This document shows, piece by piece, positions 46,572 through 58,330 of a stretch of 64,000 bases of DNA (positions within the stretch are counted from its first letter, which is position 1; each line of letters starts with the position of its first letter). This DNA is from Capillidium heterosporum (taxonomy: Eukaryota; Entomophthoromycota; Entomophthoromycetes; Entomophthorales; Capillidiaceae). Under the pieces are notes generated by a model that saw only the letters and a list, made by a program, of their open reading frames with translations, made no database searches and had not been told where the DNA came from. The stretch is from contig WBMQ01000012.1 in assembly GCA_016630905.1 (NCBI GenBank), forward strand, positions 1,364,001 through 1,428,000, read 5' to 3'. The position numbers and the translations under genes were made by a program.

Positions 46572-48197
46572 TTAGTTGGATTTCTTGACTTTATCTACCT
46601 TGATAGGCTTAACAACCAACGTGATCAAAAATAACACAAAGACTGCAATATGACCCAAGTAGTAGATACTACTGTAGACCTGATGGTATAGTTTGAACTT
46701 CAACAGTCCAAAGGCCAACAAAGCGTAGAACAAAGCTGAAGTCGTAACTATGTACTTGCAAATGTTGATCAAGTAGATCGATCCAGGTACTTTGGAACTG
46801 AGGGTATCTAGTTTGGGTTGGAGGAACTTAGTTAATTTCGTTTCGACCATCATGTCGACAAACTCCAAGGTGAAGGCTACTAAGTACCCGGTGTGGAAGC
46901 CATGCCATAGTGCCAAGAAGACGAGGGAACCGAGTTGGGATAAGTTCTTGTTGTTGAGGAATTTCAAGCGCTTGAAGATATACTGCTTAACCCAGAAGTT
47001 GGTATTGATGTTGAAACACTGAATGACTTGGTCTAAACTGGTAACGGTTTCAAATTTGAACTAGAATGAAAGGAGGAGGTTAGTGATATGGGGGAACATG
47101 AGGGTTACCGTATCGATGTTGGTTAAGCCACTCCAATCAGCTTCTCCAGAGGAATGGTAGCCGTTGAAAGATAAACCGGAAAGGATGCAGGAGCCTAGGG
47201 TTAAAAGTTTAACAATTCGAACTGTAAAATTGAAATTACCTTCATTCAGAGCCCAAATTCCTAGATACTATTGCAATCAATTAATTATGAGATTTTTAAC
47301 TAAATGTAAATGTACCTTGGTGATCATACCCTTGGCCGAGAACCACAACACGACCAACTTGTTCAAGAACCCTAGATTTCTAAACTCGTTGGTCAGCAAA
47401 TATTTGGTGGGGAACTTGGCATCCAAAACCAACTGCAACACCAGGTAGAAGACTCCTTTGCTGAAGCATTTGAAGGCGGCCCAGCTAGCCCCCTTGGGCA
47501 GTTGGTTATCTTTGTCTAAAGGTAGCGTTTCACCTTTCAAGTAACGTTCATAGAGTTTGAAGGAGAACTGGGGACCTACTAGGAATGAAGAGTAAAAGTA
47601 GGCATAACCTAAAAAGTGCAAGAAGCGGGGGAGCTCTTTGATGCTGCAGTCGCCCGAAAAGCTGATGGGCCCTTTGGATTTGTTGGTGGTGGTGGAAGTT
47701 GATTGTGCTGTGGTTGAAGGTTTAGATTCCACAGGCTTGGGTTGGTCAGCTCCATCTAAAAAGTCAAAGGCAAACCCAATCATTCTTAAGCATAAGACAC
47801 ATTGGGGCATCGTCCAAGTCAAATCGTACTCCATATCGGCGTGGTACCAGTACCCAAAGAAGAGGTAGCCCATGTTGAATAAAAATATCAAAGCTACAGC
47901 CCAGCTCCGTTTATTGAGACCGTGACCAAAGTAGTAAGCTAAGGTGTAGGTTACGGTACAGGTTAGTAAGGAGTGAACTATGTCTGAACCGTTGTAAAAG
48001 AGGGAGATTAAGAGACTGGTTACTAGGACAAAGTTGTTGCGGACGTGGACTTGGTCGGCGGGTTTGAGGGATGAAAGTGGATGGAGGAATTGCGACTTGT
48101 AAAGGAGAGCAGTTGGATAGCCTAGTAAGATGGAGAGGAGGAGGCGTAAACTGGATTCGCCGATACCGGTCGACTGGCTAAGGTAAGCAACAACCAT
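46572..48197 (-). CDS. Membrane-bound O-acyltransferase, lysophospholipid type (LPCAT/Ale1-like)
   Basis: Multi-span ER enzyme that re-acylates lysophospholipids (Lands cycle). Seen: several N-terminal hydrophobic spans, GYWYHADMEYDLTWTMPQCV, RFLHFLGYAYFYSSFLVGP, LSFNGYHSSGEADWSGLTNID, FNINTNFWVKQYIFKRL, and the catalytic His region LALWHGFHTGYLVAF followed by further spans and a Lys-rich end. These are the marks of the Ale1/MBOAT1-2-5-7 group. Three short introns join in frame; no shift. Start at ATG 48197 (MVVAYLSQSTGIGESS). The last sense codon is AAC before TAA. Confidence 0.88.
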
Positions 48198-48300
48198 TTT
48201 TTAAAGTGGAGAGTTGTCGGTTTGGGTTTTCCGGGTAGTAGTGCAAACTTGAGTGGCTTGTCGTTAGTATTAAAACTGAGTTTTTTGGCTTGGCTTGGCG

Positions 48301-48600
48301 TCAATTGGTACTCCTACCTTGGACTTGCGTAAACTCGTCGATAAATCTGAAAGCTCTTCAAATCTACTAAACACTTGTGAAAATTTATCGGGTTAAATAC
48401 TTTTTAGCATAAGTTGATTGGCAGATTAGGACTTGAATCTCCGTTAGAAAATCGGAGGCTGTGTGGTCCGAAATTTGCATTTTGAAAGTATTTAGGAGGG
48501 GTGAGGAATAGGTAGTCGGGATGATGGGGTTGATGTCCTTGTCCTTGGTATTGGTATTGTCATCATAGCTAGAAGCTAAATAAGTTGGACTTGATGTCAT
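48301..48600 (-). CDS. Possible small protein gene, unrecognised
   Basis: ATG at 48600 opens MTSSPTYLASSYDDNTN, a polar leader, then a helical part (TASDFLTEIQVLICQSTYAK). A 45-base GT..AG intron can be placed after AAA-AA, continuing into KAFRFIDEFTQVQ and TGA at 48301. The total is about 84 residues. The amphipathic helix suggests a small complex subunit, but I recognise no family. It could equally be the 5' leader of the MBOAT gene just downstream. Confidence 0.3.
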
Positions 48601-49948
48601 GTGTTAAAATAAGATTCAAGTGTCACCGGAAGATGTAATGAGGAAGGTAGTCAGTGTTCGAGGCTGTTTTGGTACTAACCATAGGGACAAAGTTGAAGTT
48701 TTGTAAATGAGCTTTCCAGATCTTTGGCTTTGGTTCTATCTAACGTAAAGAAAAGGTTGTGTAGTGATGTTTAAAGGGTTAACTGTTAAAGTATTATATG
48801 TTTAACTTTTGAAGGGTTTTAGATTAGATAGGAATATATATTTATCAAAAACAGCATAGTATAAAGATTAATATAGCTATAATACAGTGAAGCATTGAAT
48901 AAGGATGCTTTTAATGTACCTAGCTCATTTTTCATCATTAGTCAAGTTTATTTCGGTTATAAATGGATGTTTGGATTGTACTGGTAACTTTATTTTATAT
49001 TTGTCAGGGGGATTGTTAATATGTAGATTTTTATAAAGCTTGTACTTGCGTATATAAATGAAAGATATATTTGGATTCTAGGCCAAGTTCCAAAATTTGC
49101 ACAATACTGTTAGCTGCCGTATAAGATGTATAATTATTTTTTCTAATTTGGTTATCCTGCAAATAGTTGATATCAAATTAAGACTGGTGAGTAGGTGGTT
49201 TATTTGAAGATTGTTGTCAGTGCTAGCTTTGGTGTAATCACTTTCCTTGTTTTCAAATTTCCTTAAAACCAATCGAATGTACTTGGTAGTGTGTTACGTT
49301 GCTGGGATTGAACTTTAGTTTTAGCTGTGATAGTTTAGGTTTTGGTTCATAGTTCAAGTTCCCAACATATAGTTGGCTTTTAATAATCTGATTGACAATA
49401 CTTTATATGCTGAGATACTCAATGTTTTTGCAGTTACTTCTTGCTAGATTTGAATACATTAGTAAAACTAACAGATCTTTATATTTAAAGATATAGTGCC
49501 ATTGGCTTTAGACTTGACTTTGAAGTTGTGTTAAATGTAGATATCTATTTGCAAATAAAAGTTGAAGTGAAAGCGTTAGATACTATTTTATTTCCAGTAT
49601 ATAAATTAAATATAACGTATTGGTTTTTTGATTGTTTAACTATCTAATGCTTACCAAAACATTAAGCCAGTTTTTATATGGTTATAAGATGCTATTGTAT
49701 TTTCGACCAACCTCTTTCTTCAAGATCTAGATACTATCCGTCCTCAGCTGCTATTATGGAAAAGAATTCAACTTCACAGTATATAGGTCTGTATATCCTA
49801 ATAGTATACTTTTAGAAATTAATAAAGCCTACCCTCCAGCAACATGTGCATAAATATATTTCAAGCAAGTATTTTAAAACTTAAAACCTAATTAAAAGCC
49901 AGACTCATTTATTGGTATAGTTAAATTTTCCTTCAGTTAATTTTTTTC
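48601..49948. other. Spacer upstream of the small gene and downstream of CHK2
   Basis: About 1.35 kb, AT-rich. No supported gene; the 64-codon frame at 49078-49272 has no motif. Confidence 0.3.
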
Positions 49949-51834
49949 TTAGTTGATGTGGAGGAATGAAGTCTCCCTACCAGGGTAGTTGTCTAAAATC
50001 TTCTTAAACCCATACACCTCCTTTTTGAAGAGTTCCTATTTGATAGTTGGCTAAAAACTAAATAAAAAGCTTACAAAGAACTCGGATTGGAACATCTCTT
50101 TTGCCGAAGGACGCAGATCCTGATCGTAGGTCATGGCCCACTTGATGAACTCTTTGACTGGGAAGTGTTAGGCGTTATTATTTATGAGAAATATAAAGTT
50201 TTACTGATAGGTGACCGTTTGACGAACTGCTCAACCTTAAATGCGTCCTCACAGTCGGACTCTTGGACTTGACGATCTCGGACTAGATAGATTAGTTGAG
50301 TTTTTAAAACGTTGTGCTTACAGGCAAAGGGAGCGTGGCCTACTATACAATGGTACATGAGGGCACCCAACGACCATACGTCGCACTTTTGCGTGTAGTC
50401 GCGACTGTCTTGGTGGGTGTGGACTTCAGGGGCGACTATAATGAGTTAGATACTTTTATAAAATTTTGAACTTACCATAGGAAGGACTACCCAGCAAGGA
50501 GTCCATACGCTGGCTGGGTCGTGCTTCCCTAGCGTACCCAAAGTCAGTCAAACAAATTTGTAACGGAGTTTCCTTGAGAATGAGTACGTTCTAGTTGTAA
50601 AGGTTAGTAGGTAGATTGTAAAGAGTAGTACTTCAGGCTTGATGTCGCGGTGTGTGATGTGCTTGTCGTGTAGGAACTAAGTAGAGTTAGTTGGATGTAG
50701 AGAATAAAGATACTGAGACTGCAGAAAAGAGTTGGTACGCCACAATAGCAAACTCGGCGTCGGATTTAAGCTGCCACTCCCGTTCCCTAAGGTAGTCGTG
50801 CAAATCACCGGCTGAGGCCCTAGATTATTAGCTATTGCTTAAAGAAAAACATACCAGTCAAAGATAAGCCCATGAAACTGACGACTCTCCTTGTAGTCAC
50901 GCAACTTGATGATGAAGGGCTACTTACGTCAGTAGGGAATAAAAACAAAAGCTTACGTGGTCAAGGACTTTAAGGGTCTCAATTTCCCTTTGGATGTGAA
51001 CCTGCCGCCCCTTTTTAATTAGATCTTTCTTGCACACCTGCTTGATGACAAGGGGGCGGTTTAAAGTCACTATTCGGCTTATACATTCGTAGACGTTTCC
51101 AGAGTACCCACTAGACATTAATTTATCTGTTATAATGGAATATTTACTTGCCAATGTGGTTTCCGATAATGTAGTTGGCAGCGATTTCCTAAAATAAAGT
51201 TAGCATGCAAAGCTAAACATTTACCTACATCCAGTTGATACTCGTACTTGAGGACTAAAAGTATGCTAATTAGACGGCATTAAATTAAAATATACCCAAG
51301 GTGTTGGTAAACCAGCCACCACTGCTGCCGATCTTTATAGTATCTCCAGGATGCAAAATCTCGGAGCGGTTGGGTTCTAGCTCGCGGTTTCCCAAAAAAG
51401 TCTTGTTGCGCCTATTCAAGGTCAGTAGAGGTATTTATAAGACTTACGAGTTGAGATCGGTTATATGGATTAGTTCGTCGCCGTTGAACTTCTTGACCTA
51501 AAATATAAGTTAAAGTTGCTATGGAGGCTTACTATCTCCAACATAAAGTGCTCTTTAGATATAAGGGGGTGGGCAATCCTAAAATTTAGAATAAAGATGA
51601 ATAAGATAAAAAACGTGGTTAAAAGAGTTACATGTAGTCGCAGCTTGGATCTCTACCAACTATGAAGGTAGGTTTCTGTTTGGGTAAAACTATTTCAATG
51701 GGAGTAGCTGGTAGTAAATTGCCACCGACCTGGGTGAGTGTTCCATACTCGATAGGGACGTTCCCATTATAGATGTCGAGTTGAGTTGCATCGGGGTTGG
51801 TGCCTTGTGATAGGCTGGCATCGTTCTGGAGCAT
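49949..51834 (-). CDS. FHA-domain checkpoint kinase (CHK2/Cds1/Rad53 type)
   Basis: Serine/threonine kinase of the DNA-damage and replication checkpoint. An FHA phosphopeptide-binding domain comes first (IVGRDPSCDYM, AHPLISKEHFMLEI, TDLNSRNKTFLGN), then a kinase domain. Kinase marks are Gly loop IGNGYSGNVYE, Lys in PLVIKQV, HRDIKPENVL, DFG in LTDFGYARE, LLGSPSYVAPEV and CDVWSLGALMY. All catalytic residues are present, so it should be active. Thirteen introns of about 35-50 bases join in frame. The start at ATG 51834 leaves about 30 residues before the FHA core; the SQ/TQ cluster typical of CHK2 is short or missing. Stop is TAA after AAC. No shift needed. Confidence 0.85.
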
Positions 51835-53459
51835 ATTGAAATTGCTTGGTTGAGAAATAGTCTATATATCCGTGTTATAAATTTCGAGTTTATATGCCAG
51901 GATAGAAGTTGGTGTTTTAACTCTTGCCGTTGTTTGGATTTATGGCTTGCCGACAAAAAGCTGAAGGTTGACTTTGAAACGTCTGGTAGTTTGAAAGAAA
52001 AGCTGTGCATAAAAGATTATTAGTTCCCTTTCTTATGTTGGATCAGCTAGATGGTAACCAATGGTTGATTGCTATTTGATTCACTAGTTTCATAGCACCA
52101 TATGTAGCCAGTAGAATTGAATGAATTGGTAGGATTATTAGTGGTGATTAGGCTACAAACAAAGAGAGAATACAAGCCAGCCATTTGTGGAAGTTGCTAT
52201 TTGTAAAAATGTCCAATAGAAACTGCCCAAGATCTTTACGATGATTCCTAGTGTATTGTTTTCCAAATAATAGTTTTTACAAATGGCTGCCACCTCTAGT
52301 TCGAAATTTTGCTTACATGTGAATATAGGATATACGAGTGCTATTATTTGATTAGCTTTATAAATAATTTGGTTGGTATATCAGTTGGCAACCCTATTGC
52401 TATAGAACTATGAAAGCTTTAAGCTATAGACCAGTACAATAAAGACCAAAATAATAAAATCGAAATTGATTTATAATTTAAATGATGTAGGTTAGGTAAT
52501 GTGTGCTTTGTAATATGTCTATTTGCTATATCTCTAAATTCTGTTAGCTTAAAATCCTTTGATATATTTTCCAATGACTAACTCTATAGATAATTGTGTT
52601 GAGTTTTAGAAGGATACCTTTTAAAAATTTGTTATTTTTAGTACATTTATAGTTTTGCCTTTTCTGAAGCTAATATCCTATCACTAGATTTTTAGTAAGA
52701 ATAGCTATAACATATATATTAGGTAAGTTGAATAAAAGCACTCACCACTTTTACATCTTTTAAAGAATGTGGAAAAGAGTTTGGAAACTATATTCAAGTT
52801 TGATAGATTTTTGAATATTGGTTAAAAATTTTAGATATGATCGAAAATTGCTGTTGAAATTTTGATCTATATACCTAAAGATCTGAAGATTCCAAATTAT
52901 AAACCATTTTGAAATATACTATACTTATGAAAATGTCTTAGTTACAAACAATCCTAAAACTAAACATTCGATTTATATATCTAATAAGTTGGATTTCTAC
53001 AAAATATCTGAATGAGAAATACTTGGAGGAAATACCATCTCCAAAAACTTTAAACTATATGTTTGGTAGGTTAAAGATTTAAAAGCTAGTTTATAAAATT
53101 TTAAAAAAACTACCATCACTCTTCCTAATAGTATTCGTAAAGCCCTACCTTATATATGCTATATCGATTGAACTCCAATGTTATTATACTGGATTTTTTG
53201 AGCACTTGGAGTGTAGACAAAATCTGTATAGAGAGGGTAAAATCTTGGTGCTGGACTCGACTGGTAATTAACTATAAGATCGATATATTTAAATTGGACA
53301 AATATTATAATAAACAATATTATATAATCTTTTCACGTTAAAGAGCCAATATTTGAAAAAATAGGATTGTACCCTAAGCTAAACTTGAACTTATTGCACC
53401 TACTCTTATACCAAAACAAAGCCAAGCTACATTTTAAAACGATTATAACCTTTTATTAG
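51835..53459. other. Intergenic region between polymerase eta and CHK2
   Basis: About 1.6 kb, very AT-rich, no supported gene. A frame of 106 codons at 51690-52010 overlaps the CHK2 5' end in another phase and is a shadow. Confidence 0.35.
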
Positions 53460-55704
53460 TTATTTCGGTTTCCGAAAGTAGTTCTCCATGAAACTGCGCT
53501 GCTTTTCCAAATTTTCTTTGACAGGTTTGGCACGTTTACTTCTCCCAATACTCTTGGTAGGAGTTTTGTCGTCGCTGCTTAAATTCTCGACGACTTTGGT
53601 CTTGCTTTTATCCTTTGACTTTGAGTTGTATATAAGGGTAGTGCTGGTGCCAGTTGTCGTAAATGTGCGGCTCGGTTTGGCGTCAGCCATTTCGGATTCT
53701 AAATCGTACCCTTTTTGGAGATCCAATGCCACGTGGTAGTCCTTGTGGGCAATTAATTGTTCAACTAAAATCTCGTGGTTGCAGTTGGGACATATTGTAA
53801 CTTGGAAAGTCGACTTGGAATTTTGACTTGATTGGGTTATATTTGAGCTGGTGAATGAAGCTTCGTTAGGGATTTCCAAGTCAATAATGGAGTCAGCTTG
53901 GGGTGAGATCAAGGTCGACGGTGGAGTTGGAATCTTCAGTTAGGTTGATGACTTTGCTAGGCGGTGGATTGATCTTGACAGGAACTTTATTGAAGAATTT
54001 GGTGATGGAATTGGCGCTATCTACTTCCGATTTGGAGAGCCCCGACAATGTTATTGAAATATGGCTGCAGGATAGCAACTGGTCCTTTAACTCGGAAAGT
54101 AGACCGACTACCTTGAGGTACAAGCGATCGGGTTCAGACTTGAGTAGGTGGTAGGGTACCATTTGACAGTTCCTATATTTGAACGCCGGTTGTGCCACCT
54201 GCTTTTCTTCGTTATTTTGAGTAGTGGCTTTGCTAAATCCCAGAGCCACAGTACGTGGCCATCTAAGCATCTTATCCTTACTGCCAATCGAGCCTGAATC
54301 GATATCGCTGTCGATACCGTCGTCATCACCAACGATCCCCAGCCGCTCTAGGAGCTCCGTACTCAAAACTTGCAGCCAACTGGTGATGACATCTATATCT
54401 GAGGTGGGTGGGCGTAACGTTTTAGCAGCTGATATGGACTTGTTTGCACTGGCCGGTTTCACCGGATCGTGGTTGATGCCACGTACAATGTCGTACAAGA
54501 ATTGAGCACTGTCCATACCTAGTTCATTGGCTAAAGTCGCTAGATCAAACTTTCTATAATTTTCAGAGAAATAAATTAGAATATAGTTGAGGTAGAATGG
54601 GAATATAGTTACCGAAGTTGGCTCGGTGTTGTACCAAACTTCTCCAACACTTTATCGCCAAACTTACCACCCAAATGGCGGATCTTGTTTATTGGGAATT
54701 CGCTTAGGAAATCTTGGGCGCTTATCTCGGGCAGGATGGTCTGGTATGTTAGTTTGTGAATTTTATATTGAATGTACTTGTTGGTTTGGTTTATTAAGTG
54801 CAGAACCTATCTTAGCTAAAGGCTTGTTGTAGGAGATACCTAGTTTTAAATTGAGTTGGTTAAAAGAAATACAAAGCTACCAGCTGAACATTCGAACCCC
54901 AGCTCATCTTTGATTGCCTTTCTAATCTTTTGAGCAAGCTGGGCTGTTAGTTGTAGCTGCTTCAACTTCCAATACTCTAGGTCTTCGAGGTTGGGCTGGG
55001 GGAGTTGCTTTAGTTTGTTGGCACCTACAACGAAACCTAAATTTTCAAAGTTTATGGGTTCAAGTTGGATTTTATCTTGAGGTTGGAATAGTCGGAAAAG
55101 CTGCTCGTTGATTTTTTCGGTAACATCCAAAAAAGCCTCATCTAAAATCATAAATTTAAAGCCAAGATTTAAATATAGTTATTAAAAGAATAGGCTAAAA
55201 CTCTTACCTACACTGGCCTTTTGCATCAAATTGGTAAATTTGGAAAGAACCCTCATAATCTTCTTGGAGGCGGCTCTATACGGTAATAGTGAAGCTTTAT
55301 GGGTACTTATGTTGGGATTATCATGATATTTAGTTATGGTATCCCCTTTAGTCAAAGTAGGTACGTGTATGAGTATCAGTCCAGGACATGATTTTTTGGC
55401 TTCAACGGCATTTATCGACCTGGTTATCTTAAATTTTCGGGCTGTGTAGTTTATGGCCAACAACCCATTCCACTGCTGGACTGCAACTGGTAGGTCGTTT
55501 GTTAAGCCGAGTCGAAGTTGTTCTGTATAAAGGTTGATATTAATTTAGGGTTAGTTGGGATGAGATATTTCGTTTTATTACCGACTTGACAGTAGAAACA
55601 ATCTGAAGTTTTTTATTGAATTAGGCAGATAGAGGAATTAAGTTACCTAGATCTATATGAATTATACAGCGGGAGTTTTGTAGTGCTAACCTGATGGTCT
55701 CCAT
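53460..55704 (-). CDS. RAD30: Translesion DNA polymerase eta (Rad30)
   Basis: Y-family polymerase that copies past UV photoproducts. Seen from ATG 55704: catalytic IHIDLDCFYCQVEQ, the palm motif KASVDEAFLDVT, FECSAGISYNKPLAKIGS, NKPNQQ, the HhH region NKIRHLGGKFGDKVLEKFG and RGINHDPVKP, then the little-finger domain. Six introns join in frame to NLTEDSNSTVDLDLTPS, which ends at TGA (53893-53895). The +1 frame overlapping this stop continues with DSIIDLEIPNEASF, a UBZ zinc finger (CPNCNHEILVEQLIAHKDYH) and a terminal PIP-like box (RSFMENYFRKPK). A +1 shift at or just before AGC-UGA therefore joins the catalytic part to its ubiquitin- and PCNA-binding tail. Without it the product would lack that tail. 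No GT..AG pair bridges the two frames. Confidence 0.88.
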
Positions 55705-56293
55705 CGTTGTATTGTTTGGATGAGAGTTGAGGCTTGTAAAAGAAAGTCCTTTAGTTGGTTTTTGAGTTTAGTAAGATGGGACGGCAAGTTTGTTCTGACG
55801 TAAAATTTTGGTTGAACTAAAATGCTTGGAAATGGAAATGAGAATCAAACAGTTTCTACCGTTCGAATTCATTAGACATTTTCTTTCAATATTTATAGAA
55901 TCAAATTGCTAAGCTTTTTCGAACGAAAGGTGCATAAAGCTATTTGGTTTTCAATAAATATACATTTTAGTTGATAGAATATATAGCCATAAAGTAATAT
56001 TTTATAGACCAGTATTTCTACTATCGAAATGTAAAGCTTTGTACATTGGTTACCCAGGTTGTGCTGTTCAACTTCAACTATGTCTCCTTACTTTCAATAT
56101 ACTACACAAATCTATAAGTATTGATAGAAAATAGCCTTTTAAAATATGGATGGTCTATCTACACCTTTGAATATAATTCTCATAACATAAACTGTAAACC
56201 TTGATCAACATAAAAATACGAAAACATTTAATTAGGTAAATTGCTTCAACCAACTTGGCCTTCTTTGTCTAAACTTAAACTCACCTCTACATC
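55705..56293. other. Spacer upstream of polymerase eta
   Basis: About 590 bases holding the polymerase eta promoter and the pseudokinase 3' region. AT-rich, nothing recognised. Confidence 0.3.
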
Positions 56294-58330
56294 CTATTTC
56301 TTTTTAACCTTGAGCAGCGCCTTCTTAGCAACCTCAACTCCCTTGTCAGCTGCCAACTTGAAGTGGCTGATGGCCAACTTTCCGTTCATTTCTGTGCCAT
56401 GCCCTTTAGCATGGCATACGCCGATATGGTAATGAGCCTTAGCCGAGCCAGCGACGACAGCTTCGTTGAAAAGCTTCAAAGCCTTCTTGAAAATCGGATC
56501 CGCTTGGCTTCGCAGTCCTTGCTTATCTAACTGAACACCTTGGGCGTAGTGGTGGGAACCCAGATGATCCATGGCGTCGCAGTTTCCTGAGACAGCCGCC
56601 ATCTCTAAGAGATCTAAGCCTTTGCGTTCATCCTTCTCCAAAACCTTGTCGACACCCCAGTAGTAGTAATACCCCAAATAGTAAAAGGCATCGATATGCC
56701 CAACTTGGGTCAACTCTTGAAACTTTCTGAAGGAAGCAGCCTTTTCTCCGATTTTATGTAGTCGAATAGCTTCGTCCATGTGATCTTCGGTGTACTCCAA
56801 GATATGGCTGTGGATAAGCTCCTCGTTGTTGCTGTCGCTGATGTCGTAGTCCATTAGATGCGTCTCATAAATGTTGACCTGTTGGGGTAAGTCCAAGTAC
56901 CTATCCTCATTGTCTGGGTCGCTATCTCCGTCAGAGTTGGGTAAGATGGATTCCAAGTCATTGACGATGTCGTGAGTTGCTGGTCGAAAATCGGGGTTAG
57001 CTTGCCAACACTGGTCGACGAGTTGACTGAGGCCGTGGGGTAATAAATTGAGGTCCTCGCGATTGCCGTTCTGGATAAAGGATTTGAGGGCTTCCACCGC
57101 TTTCAGTTTGCGGTAGGGGAATCGTTCGGCCCATAACGACCACAAAATCATACCTAGACTATAGACGTCGCTGGAAAATTTGAACTTGTACGTTGAATCA
57201 AAGTGCTCAGGTGCACACCATCGAGACCTATAAGCATCCTGCTTGTCATCGACTTGGATCATGGTAGCGTCGACGTTGGATTCTCTACTGGATTCGAATC
57301 CAGCCAACTTGATCTCGAACTTGGCATTAACCAGAATGGCGCTTGTACTCAAGTTGCGGTGTAAAATCTTGAGGCTGTGCAGGTATCCAATGGCGTCAAC
57401 AATATCTCGAGTCATACTTACCTTCAAATTTAAATCCTGATCCAATTGGTTGGACTCGATGACCTGCCGCAACGACCCCAATTCGCAGTACTCCATTATT
57501 AGTCCAGCCTGCTGGAAGTTGGAACGGATGCCAAAGACCTTGATGATGTTGGAGCTGTGCTTGGCCAGCTTCTTGATGGCGTAGATTTCCTTGGCTATGG
57601 TGTGTTTTAAAGAAGGGTCGGTGAAGTCATCGTAGAACCGCTCGGCAACAGTCTGTGAGTTGAATTTGCGTTTTATGATGACGGCTCGATCGCCTTCGAT
57701 AGCTTGGACGCCTTCAATATCTTCCACCAGGCTGTAGTCTAGCTCTATGGACTTCAACACTTTATCGGCATCGAATCCACCTTCAGTAACTTGTTCCAGG
57801 TCGTTCATTATATCGAGTCGATCAAGGTCGGCCTGAGTCAGCATCTTGGTCGTTCGATTTAAACTGGTCATGGTATCTTCCATCTTCTTTTCCAAGACTT
57901 CCAACTTGGACCTGTCGATATCCTTCTCTTTTAAACTGGTGTGGATAGTGACCATCTGCTTCAGCTGGTTGGTAGATAGCTCAATGTCGCCTAGTAGTTT
58001 GTGGATAAGTTTTTTAGTCTTCTCCCTGGCCATAAATTTGAGAAACTGACCGTTGGCTTCAAAGTGCTGGATACATTTTTCTATCATCCTGAGTATGTCC
58101 TGGTAGTTTTTAAAAGCCTGCCTAAACTGCCCGGTCTCGAAGCAGGCCCCATGTGTCTCGTAGCTTCCCGATAGTAGCCTAAGGTAATTCTTGGACTTTT
58201 CCAGCTCAGAGTAGATGGGCTTCAAGGAAGATTTGGAGTGCTTCATCTTGTTGATTTGGGTGAGTAGCATGGATACCTGTTGGGACCCCTGTTGGATCAA
58301 ATCTAGTGTCGAAATGTCGTCCTTGGTCAT
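56294..58330 (-). CDS. Pseudokinase with MLKL-like helical N-terminus and Sel1 repeats
   Basis: Single exon of 678 codons from ATG 58330. Residues 1-160 are a helical bundle (NKMKHSKSSLKPIYSELEKS, FRQAFKNYQDILRMIEKCI, FLKFMAREKTKKLIHKLLGD). The pattern resembles the four-helix N-terminus of MLKL-type proteins. Residues 205-465 are a TKL-type kinase fold in which two catalytic motifs are altered: HRD is HRN (ILHRNLSTS) and DFG is AGF (LAGFESS). The Lys (VIIKRKF) and APE (WCAPEHF) remain, so it is most likely a pseudokinase. Residues 560-675 hold Sel1 repeats (AFYYLGYYYYWGVD, AMDHLGSHHYAQG, AHYHIGVCHAKGHG). A role as scaffold or switch is inference; TKL kinases with Sel1 repeats are abundant in some early-diverging fungi. 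Confidence 0.75.
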   Translation of the reverse strand: MTKDDISTLDLIQQGSQQVSMLLTQINKMKHSKSSLKPIYSELEKSKNYLRLLSGSYETHGACFETGQFRQAFKNYQDILRMIEKCIQHFEANGQFLKFMAREKTKKLIHKLLGDIELSTNQLKQMVTIHTSLKEKDIDRSKLEVLEKKMEDTMTSLNRTTKMLTQADLDRLDIMNDLEQVTEGGFDADKVLKSIELDYSLVEDIEGVQAIEGDRAVIIKRKFNSQTVAERFYDDFTDPSLKHTIAKEIYAIKKLAKHSSNIIKVFGIRSNFQQAGLIMEYCELGSLRQVIESNQLDQDLNLKVSMTRDIVDAIGYLHSLKILHRNLSTSAILVNAKFEIKLAGFESSRESNVDATMIQVDDKQDAYRSRWCAPEHFDSTYKFKFSSDVYSLGMILWSLWAERFPYRKLKAVEALKSFIQNGNREDLNLLPHGLSQLVDQCWQANPDFRPATHDIVNDLESILPNSDGDSDPDNEDRYLDLPQQVNIYETHLMDYDISDSNNEELIHSHILEYTEDHMDEAIRLHKIGEKAASFRKFQELTQVGHIDAFYYLGYYYYWGVDKVLEKDERKGLDLLEMAAVSGNCDAMDHLGSHHYAQGVQLDKQGLRSQADPIFKKALKLFNEAVVAGSAKAHYHIGVCHAKGHGTEMNGKLAISHFKLAADKGVEVAKKALLKVKKK

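Noticed and set aside
50275-50310. A 28-base intron in the CHK2-type kinase.
   Set aside because: Too short for this genome; the frame is open without it and joins the next exon properly through a 47-base intron.
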